A stretch of 64,000 nucleotides of DNA from Corylus avellana (GCF_901000735.1 NC_081548.1:12906354-12970353), one strand, 5' to 3'; counted from the stretch's first letter, positions 46,494-57,596 are shown. Program-made: numbers and translations. Notes: generated by a model not told the origin, from the sequence alone.

Positions 46494-47777
46494 TTAATTG
46501 CTGTTAGAAACAAAAACAAATAAAAAGAAATGCAATATAATGAAAAAAGGAAAGAAAGAATTTGTGGAGTGAAGTGCAGAAAATAAACTGGAGGAGAAAA
46601 CTTTACAGCGCTTCCCCCTATCATGCGGATGTCCAACCAATCCTTTCCACCCTTTCTTCTTCAAAACTTCATAGCCCTCTGGAAGGATGTTTCGCCATCT
46701 TATGTAGACTTGCTTGCTTCGACAGATCTTCTTAGGAAAGTGGTTCCTAGATTTGTGTGCTTGTGTGCACAAGTCCTTGAATATCTTGACATAAGATGGC
46801 TCCTGATGTGCCTCAAGAGGGACAGTGATGTAGGCGGGAGCTTCCGTACTCACTTCCATGTCACTGGGTAGGTCAGGATTTGTTGGTGGCTCACTATTCT
46901 CATGGTGCTCAACTTGCTCAGGGTGCTCAACTTGCTCCTCTTTCTCTTCCTCCTCTTTGTTATCCACAATTTCCTCACTCTCAAGTGTGATGGTGACTTG
47001 GGCATGCTCATGATAAGAATTTTCGGAATCATCCTCATCAATCATGTAGTGCCTTTCAGCCATCAGCTGACTTTGAAGCTCTTCTTCCTCTATTCTGTTG
47101 AAGTCAGCAACTAGATGACTGATCTGTCCTTCTATCTTGGTCATGGCCTGCTTAAGTTCTTGTATGTCTCTGTTGTTAGCCATGTTGGAATTCCTCATCT
47201 CCTGTACGGCTTGATTGGTGAAACCTTTTAGCTCTTGTATATCTTGGGAATTGCTCAGGGTAGTATTCTTCATATCTTGCTTTATCTCTTGTATGTTCTT
47301 ATCCATTGATTGCATGAATGCTTTCATCATGTCTTCCAGTGATGACTGTGGTGCAGGCACTTGAGTGGTAGACTGATAAATAGGAGGTTGAGCTTGATGA
47401 TCGAACTGTGGATATTCTGAATGATGCAATTCATCAAATTGGTGAGCATAATTTCCTGTAGCCTGAGCTGATCCTGAGAAATCATATTGGTTGCTCCAGT
47501 CCAGGTTATAACAATTGAAATTTGAATCAAACCCCGGGCTAGAGAAACTGGTGTTCATTTGTTCATATGAAAAGTTAGATCTAGCTGCTCTGATTTGATC
47601 TAATTTGTCCCATAAGTCGTTGAGCTCAGTTCGCAGATCTAGACAATTGTTCTCCTCATGATAAGGATTGAAACAAAATGAACATGGTTTATTTGGGTAA
47701 AAATTTTGAGGGTAGTTGGTAGGAGCTGGTGTCCTACAACTAGGAGATGCATTAAAATCATTAAAATGAAAATTCAT
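46494..47777 (-). CDS. Gag-like protein of element B
   Basis: About 427 codons from ATG at 47777, same architecture as in element A: knuckle CSFCFNPYHEENNC, coiled coil, acidic linker, basic tail. About ten amino-acid differences from A over the shared region. The last 30 or so residues differ because of a small indel near the 3' end (about 46600) that changes frame; that tail is probably not functional in either. Both ORFs being open suggests recent origin or selection for the protein. Confidence 0.75.
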   Translation of the reverse strand: MNFHFNDFNASPSCRTPAPTNYPQNFYPNKPCSFCFNPYHEENNCLDLRTELNDLWDKLDQIRAARSNFSYEQMNTSFSSPGFDSNFNCYNLDWSNQYDFSGSAQATGNYAHQFDELHHSEYPQFDHQAQPPIYQSTTQVPAPQSSLEDMMKAFMQSMDKNIQEIKQDMKNTTLSNSQDIQELKGFTNQAVQEMRNSNMANNRDIQELKQAMTKIEGQISHLVADFNRIEEEELQSQLMAERHYMIDEDDSENSYHEHAQVTITLESEEIVDNKEEEEKEEQVEHPEQVEHHENSEPPTNPDLPSDMEVSTEAPAYITVPLEAHQEPSYVKIFKDLCTQAHKSRNHFPKKICRSKQVYIRWRNILPEGYEVLKKKGWKGLVGHPHDRGKRCKVFSSSLFSALHSTNSFFPFFIILHFFLFVFVSNSN

Positions 47778-48214
47778 GCTTCCCCTCACTTTTTAGCATG
47801 TAGATATCCCACATAAAACATTAACCAATATATATATATTTTTTTAATTTTAATTTTTTTTTTTAAAAAATAAAATAAACTAAAATAACAACTAACACAA
47901 CAAAAAAAAAAAAAATGAAAACTAAAATTTAAAAACTCACAAAAAGGACCAAAAAAAGTTTTTGCCAAAGATCTACGGAACTGCTGCTTTTGCTATGAGT
48001 GCGCTTGATCGCGCTGATGTGCGGAAGGTGCTGCGGCAGAACTGTAAAACAAGCCAAACAAAACAAAAAACAACAAGAACAATCTTTTTTTTTTTTTTTT
48101 TTATTAGTAACACGAATAAAACAAAACAAATTGCAGAAAAATAAAATCCTAATTATAACTAGTAGAAGAATAAAACTAATTTAGAAATAAATTGGTTTCA
48201 AAAATTGAACAATT

Positions 48215-48230
48215 CCCCGGCAACGCGCCA
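48215..48230 (-). promoter_or_regulatory. tRNA-Asp primer site of element B, one base deleted
   Basis: Plus strand CCCCGGCAACGCGCCA; one G of GGCGCC is missing compared with element A. Either the lesion arose after insertion or the assembly has an error here. Confidence 0.8.
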
Positions 48231-48236
48231 AAAACT

Positions 48237-49579
48237 TGTTGTGCAAATTTATTTAACTCGCAAGTGCACGAATCAATTGTAGTTTAATGGATTGCAAGTG
48301 CGAGGTCGATCCCACAGAGAATTGTATTTTTGAAAGAGCAATTTATATCTAAACTAATTAAATCCTAATCTAGTTCCAAAAGGGTTTTGATTTTTGAGTT
48401 TTGAAAATTAAAGGATAAACATAAACTAAATAAAATAAGTAAATCTAAGGATAAAGGTACTAAGGTTTGGGAATTCACACTCACCAAATCATAACAACAT
48501 ACTTTATGTTCATCAATATTAATCCGAAGTTCTCACAAATTAAATCATAGATATGTTTTACTATGCTTCAAAGAATTAATCAAAACCATCCCATGTATCC
48601 ATTCATTGACCAAATCACAAAAGGAATCCAAATTCAATTGAAACACCAGATGTATCCGTAGAACAAATCACAAGGGATATCCAATTTTTATGAGTTAAAA
48701 GCCAAGCAATCAATCATATGAAATTATCTCAAATCATCAAATGTATCCTTGAATCACAAGAGATATCCAAGAATCACTCCATACAATTGATTAGAAGTAA
48801 AACAATTGAAATATAAAACCCAATAAAATCAGAATAATAAAAACTTACATAAAAGTATTGATGTTCTTCATCGGTGAGGCTTCATCCCCAACCTTAGTTG
48901 GGAATTTAGCTCCACATAAAAATAAAATCTAAACCTAAACCTAAACCTAAACCTAAAGAAAAACTAAACAAAAGAATTTTTCTCTCTGGGATTGTGTATT
49001 TTCTTGAATGCAAAGAAGTCTATTTATAGGCTTAGGGAAGTCCTAGAAGCCCAAGTAAACCTAGATAATTCGGAAGTCTGTCTCCCAGTCAAAATAGAAG
49101 TCTGAAATCGGACTAGGATTCGTCCAAATTTGTGTCTCTTAATTTCGGGGCGATTTTGACATAGTAGCTGTACGAATTACGAAAATCCTATTTCACAACA
49201 AATTGTAGTATTTTGAGCTAGTTTTCCAATGCCGTTTGAATCACGTCAATCCGATATTTGAGTGGAGAGTTATGGTCAAAATACTAAGACGTATGCAGAA
49301 TCTGAATTTGAATCCGATCCGAAATCTTATCCAATCTGAACTTTAATCTGATTTAACCTTTCCTTAGATTTGGTTAGACTTAACCACACAATCTAGGTCT
49401 TCTCAAAGTATGCTTTCTTCCAAACTTCGCATTTTTCCCTTTAAAGCTGCAGTTTTTCTTCAATGACCTACAAAATACTAAAAACACAAAACTAACACAA
49501 AATATTAAATAATGACACAGCTAAAGGATTAACTAATGTAAATAATGGAGTCCAAATATGCAATATTTGGCACTTATCA
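48237..49579 (-). repeat. 5' LTR of element B
   Basis: 1343 bp, four CCTAAA units, CACTTATCA at the right end followed by the ATTTT target duplication. Confidence 0.9.
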
Positions 49580-49584
49580 ATTTT

Positions 49585-50160
49585 CATCCTACAAACTTGC
49601 ACAATTTTTGTTAGCATCAAACAACTTGGTAGTCAAAGAGTTATTTTCTACCTTTAGGGATTTTTTCAGTTTTATAAGTTGAGTCCAGAAGGTTTTGAAG
49701 AGAAATGTTTTCTTCTTTAGCTGCAGTCAGTTGCTTCAGGAACTCCTTGCACTTCTTCCTAGCATCTGTGCAATTTCTGACAAGGGTGTCATCGAACACA
49801 AGATGATTTCTGCTTTTCACTGATCCTTCATCTGAGTCCTCCTCATATGACTCACCATCAACACCTACTGATGTAGGACCACTAGAACCATGAATAGTGG
49901 TTGGAAATGCCATGTAAACAACCTTCTTCCCTTTTTGGTCATTAGAGTTATTTGACTCTGATTCATCACTCAATGATGTATTCATGGTGTTTTTCCTAAC
50001 ATTCTTCAGGTTTCCATAGTCAGCCCTGGTGTGACCAAATCCCTGACACTCATAGCATTGAGGAGAACGGGTTTTCTTGTCTCTGTAGGATTTATCTCTT
50101 GGATTTATCTGTAGGATTTATCTCGAGGTGAACGAACACGCTCAAGACATGAGTCTAAAA
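49585..50160 (-). pseudogene. Copia gag fragment, split by element B
   Basis: Minus-strand frame from about 50100 reads CYECQGFGHTRADYGN, a Gag zinc knuckle whose last Cys has become Tyr. A Ser/Asp/Glu-rich segment with KKVVYMAFPTT and a helical LTAAKEENISLQNLL follow, the usual course of SIRE-like copia Gag-Pol. The N-terminal Gag part is missing: the primer site at 50173 is only about 80 bases from the knuckle, so a large deletion removed it. A GGATTTATCT repeat lies at the deletion point (50088-50122). Confidence 0.75.
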
Positions 50161-50172
50161 CCGAGCGAACCT

Positions 50173-50184
50173 GCTCTGATACCA
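50173..50184 (-). promoter_or_regulatory. Primer-binding site of the copia element, initiator tRNA-Met
   Basis: Minus strand TGGTATCAGAGC two bases from the LTR. Exact match to the usual plant site. Confidence 0.9.
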
Positions 50185-50186
50185 AT

Positions 50187-51638
50187 TGAAAGATCTACAT
50201 GGATCATGTTCTACCTCTAATTGCCAAATAATCAAAACAACGAGTTAAGCAATTATCAAATTAAAACAAGCACAGCGGAATATAAACAACATCGCAAGCA
50301 TAACACAAGATTTGTTTACGAAGTGGAAAACTCTTTGAGAACCTCAAAGGTAAAAACTACTCCGGGGCAGCCAAACCCGGGAAATCACTATATGAAGATT
50401 CAAAGTTACAGGCTAAACGATACTCACAACCTTGAGGACCTCTAGACTTAGTAAGAACAACAAGCGTCCCATCTTGTCTCCATCCTGACCATCTTCACAA
50501 AGTGCATTTCCTCACCGACCCTTCGGTAGACTTCCTTCTTCAAGCTCACTAAACCCACAATCTTATTGTCATCAAAGAATCAAGGCAACATGCCAACAAT
50601 CAAGAGCAAAGGACAACCCAAGGCTATATCACATCCTCTCTTGAATCAATCTCTCGAGCCCAAGTGCCCGTAGAGAAAAATCGAGACTTCTCTCAGTAGA
50701 ACACAGAGAAAAATATTGCCCAAAAAATTCTACAGAAAATAGAGCAAGAAATTCTTTAAATATGAGAACATTTCCGTCATCACGTCTTAATGGGACACTT
50801 TCTCGTTATGACGAGAAGCCCAAATTCGTAAATCTGAAAAATTCACATCCTAACGAGAAAGCAGTCTTGTCCTGACCTGAAGAAAAAATGTCTCATCTCC
50901 GCCACTTGTCTCGTCTTAACGCCACATTTTGACGAGAAAACAATAGCTTCAACATTGGTCCCATTACATGTTCAGTCCTGACGAGGTTCCTAACGAGAAA
51001 ACAATAGCTTCAGTTTCACTCCCGTCACATCCTCGTCCCGACGCAGCTCCAGATGAGAAAATAGTAACTCCTCATTATATGTTTTGTCTTGACGCAACTC
51101 CTGACAAGAAAACAGTGATTGTGTTTGACAAAGGAGTGGGGCGGACCGGACCCAAAATTCCAAAAAATTCTTCTCAAAATCAACCCCAACATTCATACTT
51201 TTTACATCACATCAATCACTTTTTATTATTATTCAAACAAAAAAATTACTACAAAACAAAAATTTTCACTTTTTTATACGAAACATTCTTACTTTTTTCT
51301 CTCACATCAATCAAATCTACTACAGTTCAGGGCCACTTCCTAAGTCCACTCCTTTGCCAAACATAGCCAGTAAGTCCTCGTTACATGTCTCATTCTAATG
51401 GCACTCTTGACGGGAAACCAGTAACTCCCCGTTACATGTCTCATTTTGATGGGGCATCTGACTGGAAAACAGTGAACTTCTTCAATCAGCCTCTGAAAAC
51501 ATAAGTGCTATTCCCCATCAAATAGGGAAGACAAAGAACCCTATCAAACATCCAATCTTTCACCCCAACACTTGGGGAAGAATGAAAAATTACAAACAAA
51601 TGTTTTGATCTTTAAATAAGGCCAAACTAAACCTAACA
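50187..51638 (-). repeat. 5' LTR of the copia element
   Basis: Plus strand TGAAAGATCT ... ACCTAACA; in element sense it starts TGTTAGG. It contains a 60-70-bp degenerate tandem repeat around TCCTGACGAGAAAACAGTAA (about 50780-51120 and 51365-51475) that is split by a MITE. Confidence 0.75.
51123..51362. mobile_element. 240-bp MITE in the copia LTR
   Basis: Ends GTTTGACAAAGGAGTGG and the complement of GTTTGGCAAAGGAGTGG, one mismatch over 17 bases. AT-rich noncoding core. The LTR tandem repeat resumes after it. The target duplication is not clear, so the superfamily is open. Confidence 0.7.
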
Positions 51639-53211
51639 ATCTTCCCCTTTGGCCATTTAATGACAAAGCCCAAAACACCTCCAATCTTTACCATGACACA
51701 AGGGAAAGAAATGGAAAAATACAAACACATGTTTTGATCATTGAATAAGGCCAACTAGAACCTAACAGATACAATAGAAGATGTTTCTTGAAAATATAAA
51801 CTAGACTCCAAAATACACCTAGAGGGGGTGAATAAGTGTTTAACAAAAATAATGCGAAATTAAAAGTAAGAAGCATGCAACACTCAATCACCAAAATATG
51901 TAAAGCAGTAAATCACAGAGACACGGATATTTTGGTGACAAAGATGAAACCTTTTAAAAATCTCTCTAAAAGTAAAACCTCTTCAATGCAGCCAAACCCA
52001 GGAAATCACTAAAAGAAAATCCAGATTATAGACACAAGGACACTTACAACCCTTTGCAACTCATACACTCTGTAAGATCAACAAGTTTCCCGCTTGTCTT
52101 CCTAGCTCGACAATCTTTTAAATTCATTTTCCTTTATCAGATCCTTCGATAGACTTCTTATCGTTGATGAACAAATTGGCTTCCCAAACACAGCAACACT
52201 CTAAGAGAAAATAATTTTGAAGCTCTGAATACTAATAATCCTCTCTTAGCACAATATGGAATTTTTGCTTTCAGTTGCTTAGAAAAATCATGCTCTATAG
52301 AGTTCTATATATAGGCACTAAGAATTAGGTTTCCTTGTTGAAGTAGAAAACATTACTATGGGAATTCCGCAGTAGCATTTGGACGGCTGATGGCCACGTT
52401 CGAACGGTCCTAGGGTTTTATAGAAGTCCAAGATGAAGTTGGAAAACCCTAGTGTGGCAACAGACAGCTTCCATTCAGACAAACTTGATACCCGTTCGGA
52501 TGCGGCTAGGTTAAACTTCTTTTTTGACACCTCTCATTCAAACCCTCAGTGAACAACCTTGCGAACAGAGCTCTTGGCTTTTAGAACTGGGTGATGCACG
52601 TTCGAACAGAATACAAACGGTCTTGTGAACGGAATGCAAATGGTCTTGTGAACAAAGCTCTCGGCTTTTAGTACTGGCTACTGCATGTTGGAATGGACTA
52701 CAAACAATCTTGCAAACAGAGCTTCAAAAGAGAAAAGAATAAACTTTTGGATACCAAACCTAAAACATAACATAACAAACTCCCCCTTTGGCAATTTGGT
52801 GACAAACCCCAATTAATACAAAAAATACTAAGAGTCACGAGAGCAGTCAACTCATTAAAAAAAAAAATGTTCTACGTTCTTCTTGACTACTCCCCATTTT
52901 TGTCATAAATTGAAAAAATAATTCATGTTCCCTCAAACACTCACAAAACACATCAAACATATGTAGAACAAAAATACTCAATCAACAAAATATCACCTAC
53001 TCCCCCTGCCAGTACTCTTAAAACCAAGAACATGATCAATGTAGAGTATGCATGAAGAATGAAATGTGAGAGCATGAACAAAATAATCTACTCCCCCTCA
53101 AAGTATGACAAAAAGAACAAATAAACAACATACAATGAAGATTGTTCCCCAAATGTTAGGCACACACATATGATAAGAACATCAATGACTCATGTATTAA
53201 GCAATGAATAT
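51639..53211 (-). repeat. Second copia-like LTR and 3' interior, minus orientation
   Basis: 51639-51767 repeats the last 120 bases of the LTR to its left, ending CCTAACA. From 51768 a related but different LTR follows (ACACCTAGAGGGGGTGAAT near 51822, CAGCCAAACCCAGGAAATCAC at 51990). At 52785-53110 come CTCCCCCTTTGGCAATTTGGTGACA and CTCCCCATTTTTGTCATAAA, which resemble the end of the interior of SIRE-like elements. No ORF. Borders are uncertain. Confidence 0.45.
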
Positions 53212-54755
53212 TGATGTGGTCTTTTTGTGTGCAAAAATATCAATAATAAAATAACCACTCTCAATAGGACGAATCCTTGTAGGATAGGGCTATATTGAGG
53301 ATGTCGAACCTCAAGGACTACGCACTCTTTGTTATCAAGTTTTTCAAGATTAAATATAACTCAATTCAAAAGATGATTGTTTTGTTTTTCTTTTATAAAG
53401 TAAATGCATAAAAGTAAAAGTAAAGATAAATATCAATGAGAGAAATAATAGGGGGTTGATTTCACCGCTAACCGCATAACAATGGCCAATCATAAATTAA
53501 AAAGGGAAATTCCTACTATGCATGATATAGGACTCGTCTCACTCAAGTAATCAACAAAATACCATAATTAAGAAATAAGTATAATCCATCTTCTGTTGGC
53601 ACGGACTGTCTGCCTAACCTCTAGATATTGTATGGTCCATCTTCCCTAAGTGTGGGTTATCAAATCGCTGAATTAGTTACATGCAATCAAGGGATAAGCA
53701 TAACTCATCTTCGAGTCGTACGAATTGTCTACCTAAATTATACTAAGCTAGGGTATAGAGTAATTCACCTTCCCTAGGCATGACCTATTAAACCCTCTTG
53801 ATCATGTGTCAGTTAAAACAGTTGTATAACAATCATTCATATAATCACAGAAAATGTGAAGGATTGAGTTCAATCAAGTAAAGTGCTTTCTAAGACAGTA
53901 GAAGAATTTCATAATGATTGAATATAAACTTTAAAACCAAATCTCTAAGTTATACAATCATCATGCATATAGAAAAACACAAATTAAAATACAATTAAAC
54001 TATTGTTACTTGGAAATGGCTACATTAACACCCTATTGCAAATTTAGCCACTCATGATGGTGATAGAATGGCCTCTTGCCATGTTCATCTTCTCTTCAAC
54101 TCATCAAGGCTCCAAGAAGACATTTTATGTCTAAAACTAAGCACACCTCTCTTCAAGGCTTAGATGCCTATTTATAGGGGTAAAACAAACCCTAGAAGCC
54201 CTAAGAATCCTTGAAAAATCATGCTTCAGTTTCGTAGTCAAATTAGGAAGTAATCATAGTACAAATCAGAATAGGATTCGTCTAGATTTACGTTCTTATA
54301 TTGTGAGACGATTTCGGCATAGCAAACGGCCAATTTAGAAAAATCGTATTTCACATTGATTTGTAGTATTTTGAGTTAGCTTTCCAATTCCATGCGTTTC
54401 ATCTCAATCCAATACTTGAGCAGAAACTACGGTCAAAATACTGAGACGTGTGCAGAATCCAAATTTAAATCCAATCCGATTTTAACTCCAATTAGATAAA
54501 TCTCGATTTTTAATCATTTCTTTGATTTGATTGAACTTAACCACATCATATAGGTCATCTATTATGATTGGTTAGGCTTAACCACATCTTCTAGGTCTCT
54601 CAAAGTGTGCTTTAAGCCCAAAATCACTAGAATTTCTTGCATCTTTATTAAAAACCTGAAAACATTAAAACACAATAAAAAAATAAAATAACAATGCTAA
54701 TAAATTAACATATGCGAGTTGTGAGGCTTGAATGTGTAACATTCGGTGCATATCA
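53212..54755 (-). repeat. Compact gypsy LTR (1544 bp), family of the 7-kb solo LTR
   Basis: Plus strand TGATGTGGTC ... GGTGCATATCA. Uninterrupted, so it shows the unexpanded structure of the LTRs at 18182 and 24758. Element sense is leftwards, because 3' interior sequence follows on its right. Confidence 0.85.
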
Positions 54756-55698
54756 CATCCCAACTAGTCCCTTAGCAATACAAAACAGGAAATAAAATGA
54801 AAAACAACTAACTAAATCATTTTTTCGTGGGATGTACGATTGCATTTAGCGTATGTAACAAGTCTTTTAAACCCCTAAGCATCCCTAGAAGACGAGTGAA
54901 GTCTCGTGAGGGTTTAGCAGGAATGATACCCACAAACATTGTCAGCATTATGGTATTTAAAAGAATGAAGCATCACATAAATAATGGTTCTCATTCATTG
55001 GCAAGCTTAAAAAGATAAACTCCATTTTCAAAATTTTAGAAAATCACAAGTCAAGTCACTTTCAAATGGCATTTTGAGATACAACAAATTCCAATTAGTG
55101 CAAAGTGAACTAACACATAATCATGAGGCTTCAAAATAATTACAACATAAATGAATCAGTACCTCCGCATTTATTGGACTTCCTATCAGATGAAACAACC
55201 AAGGCAAACATTTTCTCTTCTTTTTCTTTCTCTCTTTTTCTACAGGTTGTGCATTGTTTAGCTCCCTTAAGCTTTCTAATTGACCCATGTATCGAGTGTT
55301 AAGCTAATGACTCCCAAACCAAATGGTTTAGGGCATTAGGTGTAAAGACACCCCTAAGGACTTATTAACTTGAGTCAAAAAGGTTACGAAGCTAAGCTAG
55401 CCATGTTATCAATCAAACCAAACTTCTCACTTTTTGACGCGATAATAAGGCAAGAGGACCGGTTACTTAGTGAAAAACTTAAACTTGATCAATCTTTTTT
55501 ATTTTTTATGCCAAGGTTATTAATCCAATAAGTCACCCAACTATATTCAAGATATTGAAAACAAACATAATTGGTCTCAATTTCATGCCTCACAAACATG
55601 TGCTAGTGTGCTCATTGTAAATCGAATTGAATGAGTTGCCAATGTGCTAGTGTGCTCATTGTGCTCATGTTGCCAAAAGTAAGTGACAAGACTCAAAT
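54756..55698 (-). mobile_element. 3' interior of a gypsy element next to the compact LTR
   Basis: Collinear but diverged match to 35450-36430 of element A: the polypurine side, then GAGACGATTGCATTTAGC-like and AAGTCTCGTGAGGG blocks. Truncated at about 55698 where the GTCC-minisatellite element begins. A small duplication around GTGCTAGTGTGCTCATTG lies at 55600-55670. No coding sequence. Confidence 0.7.
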
Positions 55699-56440
55699 GT
55701 TTTCCAGGAAAATGTTTTCTGCTGAAAACATTTTCCGACGTCGGGGACTCGCTTGATTTTCCGTATATGCCAAATACTGGAAAATATTTTTCTAAGAAAT
55801 CATTTTCAAGGAAAATGTTTTTAGCCGAAAATATTTTTCGACGAGTCTCGGGCTGGTCCTGGGCGAGTCCTGGGTGGGTCCTAGGCAAGTCTCGGGTAGG
55901 TCCGGTCGGGTCTTGGGCAAGTCCCAGCGGGGTCCTGGGTCAATCCCGGTCAAGTTCCGGGCAGGTCTCGGTCAAGTCTTGGATGGGTCCCGGGCAAGTC
56001 CCGAGTGGGTCCAAGCAGGTCTAGTCGGGTCCTGGGCGGGTCTCAGTTAGGTCCCAGCGGGGTCCCGGGCAGGTTTGGTCGAGTCCCGGGCTAGTTTGAT
56101 CAGGTCCCAGGCGGGTCTCAAGCAGGTCTCAGCAAGGTCCCGAGTGGATCCTGGGCGAGTCTCGGTCAAGTCCTAGGCGGGTCCTAGGTAGGTCCTGGCG
56201 GTATCTCAAGCGGGTCCCGATCAAGTTCCGGGTTGGTCCTGATCAATTCCTGAAGGAGTCTTGGGCGAGTCTTAACAGGGTCCGTCGATTTGAGAATGAG
56301 ATGCTGAAAGTCGGAAAATGGTTTACAGTTTTGAAAACCGTAAACCATTTTCCAAAAATTAAAGAAGAGTTTTCAGTCAAAGGGAAAATATTTTTTGTAT
56401 ATCATTTTACGGCGAAACAAAAGGAGCCTTAGAGTCTTAG
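55699..56440. mobile_element. Non-autonomous DNA-transposon-like element with minisatellite core
   Basis: GGAAAATGTTTT-type palindromic modules at both sides (55700-55850, 56300-56370) surround a GTCC-rich tandem array. The right end reads ACGGCGAAACAAAAGGAGCCTT, a terminus like those of plant hAT or similar MITEs. I cannot match a left terminus or a target duplication. Confidence 0.5.
55845..56285. repeat. Degenerate GGGTCCCGGGCAGGTC-type minisatellite
   Basis: About 40 variants of a 10-11-base unit (GGGTCCTGGGC, AGGTCTCGGTC, AAGTCCCGGGC). GC-rich island in AT-rich DNA. Confidence 0.85.
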
Positions 56441-57004
56441 AGAATAGAGAGAAGAGCGACGCTTAAGACGATCGAGTCTTTTGTTTTTAGTTTTTAGGTT
56501 TTACTTTCTTTTTTTAAAAGAAAAAAAATACAAGTCAGACGAGTCAATCCGCGGGTCAAATGTGTTGACCCAGTTATGCTAAACCTTAACCCTATAATTT
56601 CGTGTCAAATTCGCGGATCATGTAAAAAATTGTCAGACCTATTTACAAGGTATGTGGGATAGCGTTGGTGACACATGTAGCTAGATGATCGAGATTGTTT
56701 ATTTGATCTATCTTATTAAGACTCGACCTTGACATGAAACACTTTTATGGAATATTTATTTATCTTGGAGTTATTTTAACTATAGTTGATTTGAGGTTAT
56801 TTTGTGAACTGTAATGTTTATTAATTTTGGAGACCTAGTTTTGCTTTGAATATTCATTGAATTATGAAATTCTTTAGCTATGCTATCTTGTAGTAAGTTT
56901 CAATTATTTCAATGTTTGTTTTATACAGAATTAAATAGTTAGATAGATTCCTTGGGACTTATTTAAGTTGTAAATGTGTATGTGGAAGGCACTCCGACTT
57001 AATT
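56441..57004. other. No feature seen
   Basis: AT-rich sequence with no open frame, repeat or terminal motif that I can support. It may be the decayed 3' tail region of the LINE-like remnant to its right (minus strand). Confidence 0.4.
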
Positions 57005-57290
57005 ACATATGCCCACACCCATCTTCTTTCTTGTTTTATCATCTTACGCATACCAATTAGTTTTGATCACACCACAGTGAGAAACCATCCATTTTGGTAC
57101 AGTTGTGTTTCGGCTACGCTCCACATGAATTTTTGCCTTTTGTTCCGCTACATAAAATTTCACCAGTGATTCTATCACACTTCATACAAGTTGGGCAAGA
57201 TGGGATAAATCTCCACAAAAACCATTGAATTTATGCGAAGTCATATTCTTATAGGAATTGTAGCCATTAATTCAAACTCATCCCTTCTCT
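57005..57290 (-). pseudogene. RNase H domain remnant of a plant LINE
   Basis: Minus strand, one frame with stops: AEQKAKIHVERSRN, then VPKWMVSHCGVIKTNW, a stop, then DKTRKKMGVG. This matches the entry into the RNase H (RVT_3) domain at the end of plant non-LTR retrotransposons, where a Trp-Pro-rich segment leads to an IKxNWDA-type motif holding the first catalytic Asp; here that Asp position reads Tyr. Only about 90 codons remain. It is a relic with no neighbour of the same type nearby. Confidence 0.55.
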
Positions 57291-57596
57291 AGCTTTTCTG
57301 AAAGCTCACATGCAGTTTGTAAAAAATATCCCCACCGCTGGAACATTTTAGAAAGTTTTATGCTACACTCTCCCTACACATCATTAGAAAAAATCGCCAA
57401 TCCAAAGTAATTGATAATTTTTGCTATTGTGATTGATTGCCATACTTGTAACCCCCTCAACATTAATTAATTTAGAGTGATACTCATAGTGTCTCCTAAT
57501 TAGTAATTAACCAACTTTCTTACATTTAACACTAACTGCAGCAGAAAATAGTGAACAAGAAGAGTGATACTTATAGTGTCTCCTAATTAGTAATTA

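Larger units (their letters stand above)
43807..49579 (-). mobile_element. Gag-only gypsy element B, complete, TSD ATTTT
   Basis: LTRs 43807-45147 and 48237-49579, flanked by ATTTT at 43802-43806 and 49580-49584. Same plan as element A: primer site, leader, one gag ORF, 1.3-kb 3' region. Inserted in a minus-strand copia gag. Its two LTRs are very similar and share private changes (for example TCGGACTAGGATTCGTCCAAA), as expected for one insertion event. Confidence 0.93.

Noticed and set aside
50780..51480. CRISPR-like regularly spaced repeats
   Set aside because: The repeats are degenerate, abut without unique spacers, and lie in a plant copia LTR.
55583..56024. Open frames across the GTCC minisatellite
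   Set aside because: Simple tandem repeat without stops in some frames; no start context, no conserved motif.
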